This document shows positions 46,828 through 54,338 of a stretch of 64,000 bases of DNA, one piece after another. The stretch lies in assembly GCF_000526395.1 (NCBI RefSeq), contig NZ_JAFZ01000001.1, positions 1,302,001 to 1,366,000 on the forward strand, given 5' to 3'. The translations under genes and the position numbers were made by a program. How positions within the stretch are numbered: the first letter of the stretch is position 1; every line of letters starts with the position of its first letter. Below the pieces are notes generated by a model. The model searched no databases. It saw only the letters and a list, made by a program, of their open reading frames with translations, and was not told the DNA's origin. Source of the DNA: Aminobacterium mobile DSM 12262 (GTDB lineage: Bacteria; Synergistota; Synergistia; Synergistales; Aminobacteriaceae).

Positions 46828-48340
46828 GATTACCTCTCAGCTCTGCGAGAACTGTAGGGATATAATTTGCCACATCTCGCGCTAGAAGGCCATCTACACC
46901 CCGCTGACATGAGAGGCAAGAACCTGCTTGTCCGTGAATCCATGCCCCTGATGCGGCTCCTTCTAACAACGAAAAGTGATTCCCAGCAACAAGACATCCT
47001 ATAATTCCTGTAAGGACATCTCCAGATCCAGGGATAGATAATTCAGGACCACCTCTGCTTATAATTGCAGTTTCTGCTCCGTTATCAATAATAGATCTAT
47101 ACCCCTTCAAAACGACAGTGCCCCATTCCAGAGCTATGTCCCGAGCCGCTGCAAGCCTAGAACTAGCTATCGTTTGAGCGGAGGTTCCAAGCAATGTAGC
47201 AGCTTCACCTTCATGAGGAGTAAGAATAACATCACGACGCTTTCTCAGACACCCTTTCATTTCGGAAAGCCAATATAACCCATCTCCATCAATTAGCAAA
47301 GGATGAGCCCACTGGTTCCATAAAAAATCCATGAGGCAACGTCCTCTCTCCCCTCGTCCCAAACCTGGTCCCACAACAGTCATGGTAGCACGATTCTCCC
47401 ATGAAAGCAGCGATTCTACCTCCTCTGGATTATCAAGAGGATGAAAAACTGCTTCCGGCAAAAAAGAAGATCCGGATTCACAAACTTCCGTTGGAGCTGC
47501 CACTATTACTACTCCACAACCGCTCCTTAATGCACCCAAAGCGGAAAGCAAGGGGGCTCCTCGATACAAATAGCTCCCCCCAACAATGAGAAGAGTACCT
47601 CTCCCTCCTTTATGCAAACCCAGGGGGCGAGGAGACAAGTAAGCAGCTGTATTTTTCTCATCCCACAAAAAAGCTCTTGGTTTGTCATCAAGAATAGCTT
47701 CTGGAGAGACACCAAGATGAGCTACATAAAGCTCTCCCACTTTTTCAGATCCAGGCATAACTACAAGACCTGTCTTAGGAGCAAGCATTGTAATAGTTAT
47801 TTCCGCATCTATACATGGCTCGTAAATTTCTCCCGTAACGCCGTTAACTCCACTAGGAATATCAATAGAGACAATGCCACGCCTTCCCTGGAGTAAACGA
47901 ATAGCCCTCTCTACTTCGCCTCGCGGAGCCCCTATGCTTCCAGTACCTAAAAGACAATCTACTACAATATCGTTTGATCGGAAAAGTATTCTCAGATCTT
48001 CATCTGAACACTCTGAAGAAAAATAGATAGGAATACAAAGTCTTTCTGCAATGTCTAAATTTATACGAGCATCTCCATGAATTTTCTCTTTAGGAGAGGT
48101 CAAAACTATCAGAGGATCGAGACCTCGTTCTTTAAAATGCCTCGCCATAACATAGCCATCCCCACCTTTATTTCCCGAACCAGCGACAATACAAATCTTT
48201 TGAGCGTAAGGATATTTTTCAACAACGATACGCGACGCTTCTCTCCCTGCATTTTCCATAAGAACAACACCAGGTATGCCCAGTTTCTTTATGGCATTTT
48301 CATCGGCTTGCCGTACACTTGAAACATCGTAAAATTTCAA
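46808..48340 (-). CDS. nnr: Bifunctional NAD(P)HX epimerase/dehydratase
   Basis: 510 residues. The N-terminal YjeF-N epimerase (LMENAGREASRIV, GSGNKGGDGYVMARHF) spans about residues 1-215. The C-terminal ADP-dependent dehydratase (VVGPGLGRGERG, ILTPHEGEAATLL, IPGSGDVLTGIIG) spans about 230-500. It repairs hydrated NADH/NADPH. It begins 6 bases after acpS. The usual GTGD of the dehydratase reads GSGD here. Confidence 0.95.
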   Translation of the reverse strand: MKFYDVSSVRQADENAIKKLGIPGVVLMENAGREASRIVVEKYPYAQKICIVAGSGNKGGDGYVMARHFKERGLDPLIVLTSPKEKIHGDARINLDIAERLCIPIYFSSECSDEDLRILFRSNDIVVDCLLGTGSIGAPRGEVERAIRLLQGRRGIVSIDIPSGVNGVTGEIYEPCIDAEITITMLAPKTGLVVMPGSEKVGELYVAHLGVSPEAILDDKPRAFLWDEKNTAAYLSPRPLGLHKGGRGTLLIVGGSYLYRGAPLLSALGALRSGCGVVIVAAPTEVCESGSSFLPEAVFHPLDNPEEVESLLSWENRATMTVVGPGLGRGERGRCLMDFLWNQWAHPLLIDGDGLYWLSEMKGCLRKRRDVILTPHEGEAATLLGTSAQTIASSRLAAARDIALEWGTVVLKGYRSIIDNGAETAIISRGGPELSIPGSGDVLTGIIGCLVAGNHFSLLEGAASGAWIHGQAGSCLSCQRGVDGLLARDVANYIPTVLAELRGNHEKAKS

Positions 48341-48346
48341 TTTCAG

Positions 48347-48712
48347 TCACCTCTTCTCAAGCAGAACAAAAGCGAGGGCAAAATCTCCATCATGAGAAAG
48401 GCTCAGATGGGCTAACAAACAGTGTTTATTCATCCACTGTTCTATTTGTGGAGAAAAAACAATTGAAGGACCCGTCGAAAATCGCCGAATCCATACTCCT
48501 CGAAAAACAATCTGAAAAAAATCAAGACCAGAAGCCTTGACAAACGCCTCGCGTGCTGCAAAAGAAGCAGCAAGATGTCTTGCAGGAACGGGTTTCTTAA
48601 AGGCATAATCCTGCTCTTCTTCATGAAAAACCCTTTGAAGAAAACGGCGATTCTTAACAAGTTCCCCTATTCTGGAGATACAGCATAAATCAACCCCTAT
48701 GCCTTGAATCAT
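48347..48712 (-). CDS. acpS: AcpS, holo-[acyl-carrier-protein] synthase
   Basis: 121 residues. IQGIGVDLCCISRI is the N-terminal magnesium-binding motif and FAAREAFVKASG the second; SLSHDGDFALAFVLLE closes the domain. It transfers phosphopantetheine from CoA to acyl carrier protein. The ATG at 48712 has AAAGGGGG upstream. It heads the acpS-nnr-orf-tsaE-tsaB unit. Confidence 0.93.
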   Translation of the reverse strand: MIQGIGVDLCCISRIGELVKNRRFLQRVFHEEEQDYAFKKPVPARHLAASFAAREAFVKASGLDFFQIVFRGVWIRRFSTGPSIVFSPQIEQWMNKHCLLAHLSLSHDGDFALAFVLLEKR

Positions 48713-48735
48713 CGATATAAATCCCCCTTTTAGAT

Positions 48736-48767
48736 CTTTACACTTTTACACTTTTACACTTTTTCAC
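48736..48767. repeat. Tandem 8-bp repeat TTTTACAC upstream of acpS
   Basis: About three and a half copies of TTTTACAC lie end to end, 25 bases before the acpS ATG; the outermost copy reads TTTTTCAC. On the coding strand of acpS they read GTGTAAAA. It may be a regulatory array or simple slippage. Confidence 0.7.
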
Positions 48768-48959
48768 TATGTTTATTTTATACCATGCATTTTATGAAAT
48801 CGCTCAAAAACAACCTTATAAAATCCTCTACATTAATCCCACAAATATAAGCAACGCATAAAGGACGATATAACGGCCCTATCAAATATATGACGACACA
48901 GGGTTGGTTAAAAGAAAAACGCAAGAGTTAAAGTTGATAAAGGAAAAGGGGGGACAAAC

Positions 48960-48995
48960 GTGAATAATAACCAGTTGGGAGGAAATGAGCGATGA
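48960..48995 (+). CDS. Possible 11-residue leader peptide before the serine hydrolase
   Basis: A GTG at 48960 is preceded by AAGGGGGGACAAAC. It opens an 11-codon frame (MNNNQLGGNER) whose TGA overlaps the serine hydrolase ATG (ATGA). It could be a coupled leader or chance. No attenuator hairpin was seen. Confidence 0.35.
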   Translation: MNNNQLGGNER

Positions 48996-49136
48996 CAAAG
49001 GCATGTAATCAATCAATCTTAGATCAGTTAGTATATAGTGCCGCTACCAAAAGATATATTTATGGGGCTGTTTTTTATATATCGTCTGATGATAAAAGGA
49101 TTGATGCAATTAGTGCTTCCGGGGATATGCAGGAAG

Positions 49137-49141
49137 ACAGC
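49137..49141 (+). repeat. Target-site duplication, left copy (ACAGC)
   Basis: ACAGC here is repeated at 51720-51724 directly outside the other end of the IS. Removing the IS and one copy restores the serine hydrolase reading frame (QEDSHYFIASINK). Confidence 0.9.
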
Positions 49142-49159
49142 TGCATAACGCGTTCCCGG

Positions 49160-49236
49160 AGAGCCACGAGCGCGCAGTAATGAGTGCAACCTGCGCGGGG
49201 CATTTAGAGCCATCGGCGCGCAGGTCGGGAGCCACC
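49160..49236 (+). repeat. Subterminal transposase-binding repeats, left end
   Basis: AGAGCCACGAGCGCGCAG at 49160-49177 and AGAGCCATCGGCGCGCAG at 49206-49223 differ at only three positions; a partial copy GGGAGCCACC is at 49227-49236. Matching copies in inverted orientation are at the right end. Confidence 0.8.
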
Positions 49237-49276
49237 TCTCTCTAGTGAGAAATGACTCCGCCTGACAATCGGTTAT

Positions 49277-50014
49277 CTAGATCAGTTTACGCATGGAATC
49301 CTTCCCTTTGATGATGATTTTGTAGGCCTTGGATGCTAAACGATCGGTCACGGCTTCGGCGGCAACCGGAATGGGGATCTGGTCGAGCCACTCAGCCGGT
49401 TCATACTGAGACGCAATAATCGTGGCCTTGTGATTATGTCTCCGGTCAATAATCCAGAGCAACTGCTCCGTATCGGCTTCGCTGATCGGAAACAAAAGCC
49501 ACTCGTCGATAATGAGAAGGTCATACTTGATGAACTGTTTGCGCAGCCGCAGCAACGCTTCAGGCCCTTTTGATCTGGCCAGACTGAGTTCGTCAAATAA
49601 ATCGGACAAATGAATATACCGTGTGGAAAGCAAGCGCCGGCAGGCAGCCTGTCCGAAAGCCTGGGCCAGATACGATTTTCCAGCTCCGGTCGGACCGACA
49701 ATGATGACATTTTCAGCATGCGGAATATAGTTGCAGGATGCCAGCTCAAGAATGAGGTTGCGATCCAGATGCCGGTCCTGCAGATAGTTGATATCTTCAA
49801 CACAGGCTGACGAGTTCTGGAATTTGGCCGCATGAATAAGCCGTTGCAGACGATTATGCTGACGCCGGCTGAATTCCCGGTCGACCAGAAGACCCAGCCG
49901 TTCGCTAAAGCCCAGCTCCTGAAAAACAGATTCATCTTCCTGCTGCTGCAATGCATCGACCATACCGTTCAATTTCATCTGTTTAAGTTTGTTGACGGTT
50001 TCATGATTCAACAT
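49277..50014 (-). CDS. istB: IstB, IS21 transposition helper ATPase
   Basis: 245 residues from the ATG at 50014 (MLNHETVNKLKQMKLNGM), with GGAGG eight bases upstream. The frame reaches 50215 but that part overlaps istA coding sequence. Walker A is IIVGPTGAGKSYLAQAFG and Walker B LLIIDEWLLFPI. It is a AAA+ DnaC-like ATPase that selects the target for IstA. It overlaps the istA stop by 14 bases. Intact. Confidence 0.95.
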   Translation of the reverse strand: MLNHETVNKLKQMKLNGMVDALQQQEDESVFQELGFSERLGLLVDREFSRRQHNRLQRLIHAAKFQNSSACVEDINYLQDRHLDRNLILELASCNYIPHAENVIIVGPTGAGKSYLAQAFGQAACRRLLSTRYIHLSDLFDELSLARSKGPEALLRLRKQFIKYDLLIIDEWLLFPISEADTEQLLWIIDRRHNHKATIIASQYEPAEWLDQIPIPVAAEAVTDRLASKAYKIIIKGKDSMRKLI

Positions 50015-51560
50015 GGCTGGCACCTCCAAAATAGTCTGCACCACGCTGGAATCCACGTCTGGCAGGTTTTTCAGATGCTTTTGTCTCTTTTTGTGGTTTG
50101 GGAACATCCATATTTTTATCAAGGATGCTCTTGAGCTGACGATAGGTCGGAGCGGACGTATGCGAGAGAATGACCTGACTGGCTTTCTCCAGTCGATTCG
50201 CGCTGTATGTGTCATGCAGATTCAGAACACCGAAGCACGATCGGTAGGCCTGTTGTTCAATAACCGCACGGTCAAGGATCGCGGCAATAACTTTTTTTGT
50301 CGCTGGTCCGATTGTGTCAGCCCAAGCAAGAAACCGGTCCCGGTTCCAGTCTGCGAAGAAGAGCTTATCCGGCGGCATGTGCTCGACAATCGTTGCATAA
50401 TCGGACTGACCCCACAGCCTTCGATGTGACGCGATCCGCTGATGGTGATAGAATATTTCTATCGTCTGCTGAGTTGCCCGGACATCGATTTCTTCGCCCA
50501 GATACTCAAATGGGACAGAATAGTATTTACGCTGATAAGCAATATGGCAATTCGGCTGCACCTTGGCTTTACTCCATTGAGCCAGTTCATAGGGGGACGC
50601 GGGAAGCGGGAGCATATAGTCCTTTTCTTCGGCAAGATAGGATGACCATCGGCTCTCGTTTTTCCCTGTCAGGGGTGCTTCATTAACCTGATTCAAGGCG
50701 ATCTGGACACGTTGCTGCAGATCCTGAAACGACAGGATTTGCACATTGCGCAGCTTGGCCATGATTTTTCGGGACGCAATCAGGACACTGTTTTCAACCG
50801 AGGCCTTATCCTTTGGTTTTCTTACCCGTGCCGGTAAAATCACGGTTCCGTAGTGAGCGGCCATTTCCTGATAGGTGTGATTGAGTTCCGGTTCGTAAAA
50901 TCCGGATTGCCTGACTCCGGTCTTCAAGTTATCTGGGACCAGTGTTTTGGGAACACCGGCGAAATAATGAAAAGCATGAACATGGCCGGCGATCCATGAC
51001 GGCATCTTTTCATCCCGAAACGGCTGAGCGTAGATGAGCTGACTGCAGGGCAAAACGGCAACAAACAACGAGGCTTCTGCCAGTTTTCCCATTTCAGTGT
51101 CAAAAAATCCAAGCTTCGTGCCGGCCCAGTCGACCTCCATCGACAGCGCAGGTTTATGTTCCAGTCGGATAGTGGCTTTGTGGACTCGGGCGAATTTGTG
51201 ATAGTACTGTCGGAACTGTGTCTCCATGTAAAACCGTTCGCCGTTTTGCTGGCAGGCTTCGACATATTCCTCCCAGAGCAGTTTCAGCGTGACATGGGGT
51301 TTGGCCAGTTCCTGATGCACGTACTCATAATCCGGCATTGTGAATGTCACATCACGCGTCGAACTCGCTGTTTTATTCAGCTTTTCTGATATGGCGGCAT
51401 TATCCACAGATTCCAGGTCGTCCAGGGTCAGCCATCCACTGGCTTTTGCTTGTCGGACAAGAAGCGCTACGGTATTTCTTGATACCTTATGGGTCGCTGC
51501 CACTTGTCGCTGGCTGAGTCCACTGTACACAGCCCTGATGATTGTTACATAGTCGGTCAT
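50001..51560 (-). CDS. istA: IstA, IS21 DDE transposase
   Basis: 519 residues from the ATG at 51560 (AGGAGG seven bases upstream); the frame is open to 51605. An N-terminal helix-turn-helix (GLSQRQVAATHKVSRNTVALLV) precedes the integrase core. The catalytic triad is readable as VDWAG, VPDNLKTG and KASVENSV. It looks intact and so the element may be active. Confidence 0.95.
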   Translation of the reverse strand: MTDYVTIIRAVYSGLSQRQVAATHKVSRNTVALLVRQAKASGWLTLDDLESVDNAAISEKLNKTASSTRDVTFTMPDYEYVHQELAKPHVTLKLLWEEYVEACQQNGERFYMETQFRQYYHKFARVHKATIRLEHKPALSMEVDWAGTKLGFFDTEMGKLAEASLFVAVLPCSQLIYAQPFRDEKMPSWIAGHVHAFHYFAGVPKTLVPDNLKTGVRQSGFYEPELNHTYQEMAAHYGTVILPARVRKPKDKASVENSVLIASRKIMAKLRNVQILSFQDLQQRVQIALNQVNEAPLTGKNESRWSSYLAEEKDYMLPLPASPYELAQWSKAKVQPNCHIAYQRKYYSVPFEYLGEEIDVRATQQTIEIFYHHQRIASHRRLWGQSDYATIVEHMPPDKLFFADWNRDRFLAWADTIGPATKKVIAAILDRAVIEQQAYRSCFGVLNLHDTYSANRLEKASQVILSHTSAPTYRQLKSILDKNMDVPKPQKETKASEKPARRGFQRGADYFGGASHVES

Positions 51561-51619
51561 TCTCTTTCCTCCTGAGATGAATTCTACCTGACGGCAGTAA
51601 TTCAATTCTACAGAAGTAT

Positions 51620-51700
51620 AGTGAGAATGGCTCTCGCTATCCGCGGCGGGTGGCTCTACAGTCGCGCGCTGATTGCTCTAAGCCTCCGCGCAGGTGGTTC
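51620..51700 (-). repeat. Subterminal transposase-binding repeats, right end
   Basis: On the minus strand four related units occur: AGAACCACCTGCGCGGAG (51683-51700), AGAGCAATCAGCGCGCGAC (51661-51679), AGAGCCACCCGCCGCGGAT (51639-51657) and the partial AGAGCCATTCTCACT (51620-51634). They mirror the left-end units. Confidence 0.78.
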
Positions 51701-51719
51701 TGATTCGCCGCGTTTCGCA

Positions 51720-51724
51720 ACAGC
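51720..51724 (+). repeat. Target-site duplication, right copy (ACAGC)
   Basis: Second copy of the 5-bp duplication, abutting the right IS end; see 49137-49141. Confidence 0.9.
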
Positions 51725-52563
51725 CACTATTTCATCGCTAGCATCAATAAGCTATTTGTATCCTCCATTATTCTAAGGCTCTCTGCAACAAAAATTTTAG
51801 ATTTATACGATAAAATTTCTAAATATCTTTCTGACGAAATTCTCCGAGGTTTACATATTTACAAAGGGAAAGGATATTCTTATGACCTTTCCATTCTCCA
51901 CCTTATTTCTCAGACATCAGGGCTCCCCTGTTATTTAACAGACAAACAAAATAACGGGGGGAAAGTGATGAAAGAACTTGAAGCAAGTATTGACCAACCT
52001 TGGCCTGTTGATAAAGTCATACAAAGGGTAAGAGAAATGAAAACACACTTTTCGCCTGGACAAAGAGGGTGCGCAAAATATACAGATACAAACCACCAAA
52101 TTTTGGGGCTCATTATAAGGAGAACCTATACATGTCGTTTTAAGCAATTTGTTTCAAGAATTGGGGCTCTCTCAGACGTACGTATATGAAGAAAGCAAAA
52201 GTGAAAAATTCGTTCCCATTCGATATAAAACTAAAATAATGCACATACCTATGTTTCTCAACTCTACGCAAAATGATATTATTTCCACAGCACGGGATCA
52301 AATGACATTTTTAAAAGCATTCTTTAACGGGTATTTTTTCCCTAAAGAACGACTTTCAGAATTAGAGAAAATGAAAAACTATACATTACAGGAACAACAA
52401 ATCAACAAGCTAAGCCGAATATCGCATTTCAAACTATAATAAAAATTATTCAGGCAACAAAAAAGCCTCCCTCTGACGAAGACGGCTTGATTTCTTAAAA
52501 ATGGTAAACGTCAGCTAAAGCTAATTTAAAAAAGAGCCTTTTATGACTCCTTCCTCATAACAA

Positions 52564-52596
52564 AAAGGCTTTCAGGGGGAAACCCTGAAAGCCTTT
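52564..52596. terminator. Bidirectional terminator before tRNA-Val
   Basis: A 14-bp perfect stem AAAGGCTTTCAGGG/CCCTGAAAGCCTTT with a 5-base loop. On the minus strand it is followed by TTTTTG, so it ends the tRNA-Val transcript; on plus it can back up the end of the hydrolase remnant. Confidence 0.82.
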
Positions 52597-52606
52597 AATC
52601 ATCATA

Positions 52607-52681
52607 TGGTGGGTGGTAGAGGATTCGAACCTCTGACCTCTTCCGCGTCAAGGAAGCGTTCTCCCCCTGAACTAACCACCC
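52607..52681 (-). tRNA. tRNA-Val (anticodon GAC)
   Basis: Minus-strand cloverleaf with acceptor GGGTGGT/ACCACCC, anticodon stem CTTCC/GGAAG around loop TTGACGC, T loop GGTTCGAATCC and an encoded CCA (52607-52609). It reads GUC. Confidence 0.96.
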
Positions 52682-52692
52682 AACGACTTGGT

Positions 52693-52721
52693 ATTCTACA
52701 GGTCTGTACCTGAATTGTCAA
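52693..52721 (-). promoter_or_regulatory. Promoter of tRNA-Val
   Basis: Minus strand: TTGACA (52716-52721), 17-base spacer, TAGAAT (52693-52698), 11 bases before the tRNA. Confidence 0.87.
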
Positions 52722-52745
52722 CGCCTAGGAGAGATGAGACTTTTT

Positions 52746-53546
52746 TTAACTGTTTTTACTTTCCTTAGCCAGTTCCTTCCCTCTCTGCGTAGCAGAAGTA
52801 ATGGCTCGGATGAAAGCACTTCGAACATCGCCTTCTTCTAGTTCATAAAGGCCTTCTATTGTGGTCCCACCAGGAGTTACAACCCCATCTTTTAACTCTG
52901 CCGGATGCTTCCCTGTTTCCAGTACAAGTCGAGCTGCCCCAATCATTGTAGCAGCAGAAGCTTTTAGGGCTAAATCTTTAGGAATGCCAACTCGAAGGCC
53001 CCCATAGGTAAGAGCCTCCAAAACTGTAAAGATATATGCTGGACCAGAGCCAGATATGGCTGTTATAGCGTCAAGGTAGGTCTCTTCAGTCTCCTCTACC
53101 TCTCCCAAAAGAGAAAAGAGTTTTATAGCTGTATCCCGATCCTGATCCGTCGTATCTTGAGACAGAGTAAAAGCTGTAAAGGCTGCATTTACAGATGCAC
53201 ATATATTTGTCATTCCACGAACCCAATGAACTTCAGGCGCCACAGAAAAAAGCTGTCCTATCTGCACACCTGCCGCCATGGAGAAACATAGTTTTCCTTT
53301 TAATTCTTCAACGAGCAAGGAGATTACCGGCAACTGGATATGGGGTTTCAATGCAAAAAAAACCACATCTGCTTGACGAATTGCTTCTACATTGTCATGA
53401 AGAAGAACTATTCCCGCCTCTTCTAAATGTTTAGCCTTCTCTAGATTTTTATCCGCAGCCACCACATGGCAACCCTTTTGCGCTAATCCTTTCGCAACAG
53501 ATCCGCCTAACATGCCTGCTCCAATTACAGCAACGCGAAAAGTCAT
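52746..53546 (-). CDS. proC: ProC, pyrroline-5-carboxylate reductase
   Basis: 266 residues. The NAD(P)-binding loop is VIGAGMLGGSVAKGL and the C-terminal signature AISGSGPAYIFTVLEALTYGG with VVTPGGTTIEGL. It makes proline from pyrroline-5-carboxylate. It follows the RlmB-type gene by 15 bases and closes the uvrB-uvrA-rlmB-proC unit. Confidence 0.96.
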   Translation of the reverse strand: MTFRVAVIGAGMLGGSVAKGLAQKGCHVVAADKNLEKAKHLEEAGIVLLHDNVEAIRQADVVFFALKPHIQLPVISLLVEELKGKLCFSMAAGVQIGQLFSVAPEVHWVRGMTNICASVNAAFTAFTLSQDTTDQDRDTAIKLFSLLGEVEETEETYLDAITAISGSGPAYIFTVLEALTYGGLRVGIPKDLALKASAATMIGAARLVLETGKHPAELKDGVVTPGGTTIEGLYELEEGDVRSAFIRAITSATQRGKELAKESKNS

Positions 53547-53561
53547 TTCATTCAGCCCCTT

Positions 53562-54338
53562 CTATTGTTCTTGTTTTCCCCAGGCCCTCGCCCATTCAAA
53601 CATGCCAAGAGCCGCAGCAACACTAGCATTGAGAGACCCAGTTTCTCCAGTCATAGGGATACGGAAGAGAAGATCACAGCGTTCCTTTACCAGACGAGAC
53701 AATCCCTCTCCTTCTGCCCCTATCACGAGAATTGTACGTTTCGGGTAAGAAGCCTCCCAAAAAGATTGCTCTGCATTGTGATCTAGGCCAACAATCCAAA
53801 ATCCCTCTTCTTGCAACCGTAACAACGTCTGTGCAATATTTGTTACAGCAATCATAGGAACGCGCAGAGCAGCTCCTGCACTCACCTTTACTACTGTACC
53901 ACCAGGTAGTGCAGAGCGCCGTCGGGGATAGATAACTGCCGCAGCCCCTGCCGCCTCTGCTGTTCTCACAATAGCACCAATATTGTGAGGATCAAGGATA
54001 TGGTCTAATACAACGATCAATATATGTTTAGCTTGAGCACAAGGACTCTTAAGAAATATATCAAGGTCTATCTGTTCCACTGCCGTAATTCGGGCTATGA
54101 CACCTTGATGAAGCTCTTTGGGGCACATTTCATCAAGAACCGATGGCGGTACCTTCTGAAAAATAACACTTGCTGACTTAGCAAGTGTTACAAATTCGTT
54201 AACAAAAGCCGATTGAGCTCTCTCTGAGATCCATAATTTTAAACATTTTTCCGGGGAATGCCGTAGTAAATCCAATACTGGCTGGCGACCCCATATAAAT
54301 TCCTGATCAATGGCATCACGATCCTGTTTTTTCGCCAT
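53562..54338 (-). CDS. rlmB: RlmB/TrmH-type RNA 2'-O-methyltransferase
   Basis: 258 residues from the ATG at 54338, with GGAGG six bases before it. An N-terminal substrate-binding domain (FIWGRQPVLDLL) precedes the SPOUT domain with its three motifs: DPHNIGAIVRTAEAAGA, VIGAEGEGLSRLV and IPMTGETGSLNASVAAALGMFEW. It ribose-methylates rRNA (G2251 in E. coli) or possibly tRNA. The start lies 23 bases inside uvrA. Confidence 0.93.
   Translation of the reverse strand: MAKKQDRDAIDQEFIWGRQPVLDLLRHSPEKCLKLWISERAQSAFVNEFVTLAKSASVIFQKVPPSVLDEMCPKELHQGVIARITAVEQIDLDIFLKSPCAQAKHILIVVLDHILDPHNIGAIVRTAEAAGAAAVIYPRRRSALPGGTVVKVSAGAALRVPMIAVTNIAQTLLRLQEEGFWIVGLDHNAEQSFWEASYPKRTILVIGAEGEGLSRLVKERCDLLFRIPMTGETGSLNASVAAALGMFEWARAWGKQEQ

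Larger units (their letters stand above)
49142..51719 (-). mobile_element. Complete IS21-family insertion sequence, 2578 bp
   Basis: Ends are TGCATAACGCG (left) and the inverted TGCGAAACGCG (right), 9 of 11 identical, beginning TG as in IS21. It carries istA and istB in the usual overlapping order and is flanked by 5-bp direct repeats. Subterminal copies of an AGAGCCAxC-x-CGCGCAG motif occur at both ends, typical transposase sites. Its base composition is clearly richer in GC than the host flanks, indicating recent arrival. Confidence 0.93.
48992..52439 (+). pseudogene. Serine hydrolase (beta-lactamase/PBP4* family), split by an IS and frameshifted
   Basis: The N-terminus runs 48992-49141 (LDQLVYSAATKRYIYGAVFY, ending MQEDS). 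After the IS the frame resumes at 51725 with HYFIASINKLF, giving the SxxK nucleophile motif SINK. It continues through LHLISQTSGLPCYL to AKYTDTNHQILGLII, which holds the YxD/YxN motif. A second break near 52110 shifts the frame; the remaining part, 52111-52439, reads VLSNLFQELGLSQTYVYEE and onward. Joined, the protein would be about 290 residues without a visible signal peptide. GGGAGG precedes the ATG. The family hydrolyses beta-lactams, D-peptides or esters; the substrate is unknown. Confidence 0.85.

Noticed and set aside
48736-48767. CRISPR-like array
   Set aside because: The repeats are 8 bases, directly adjoining and without spacers, so it is a simple tandem repeat.
49348-49956. Minus-strand open frame of 202 codons inside the IS
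   Set aside because: It is a second frame within istB; IstB has the Walker motifs and ribosome site.
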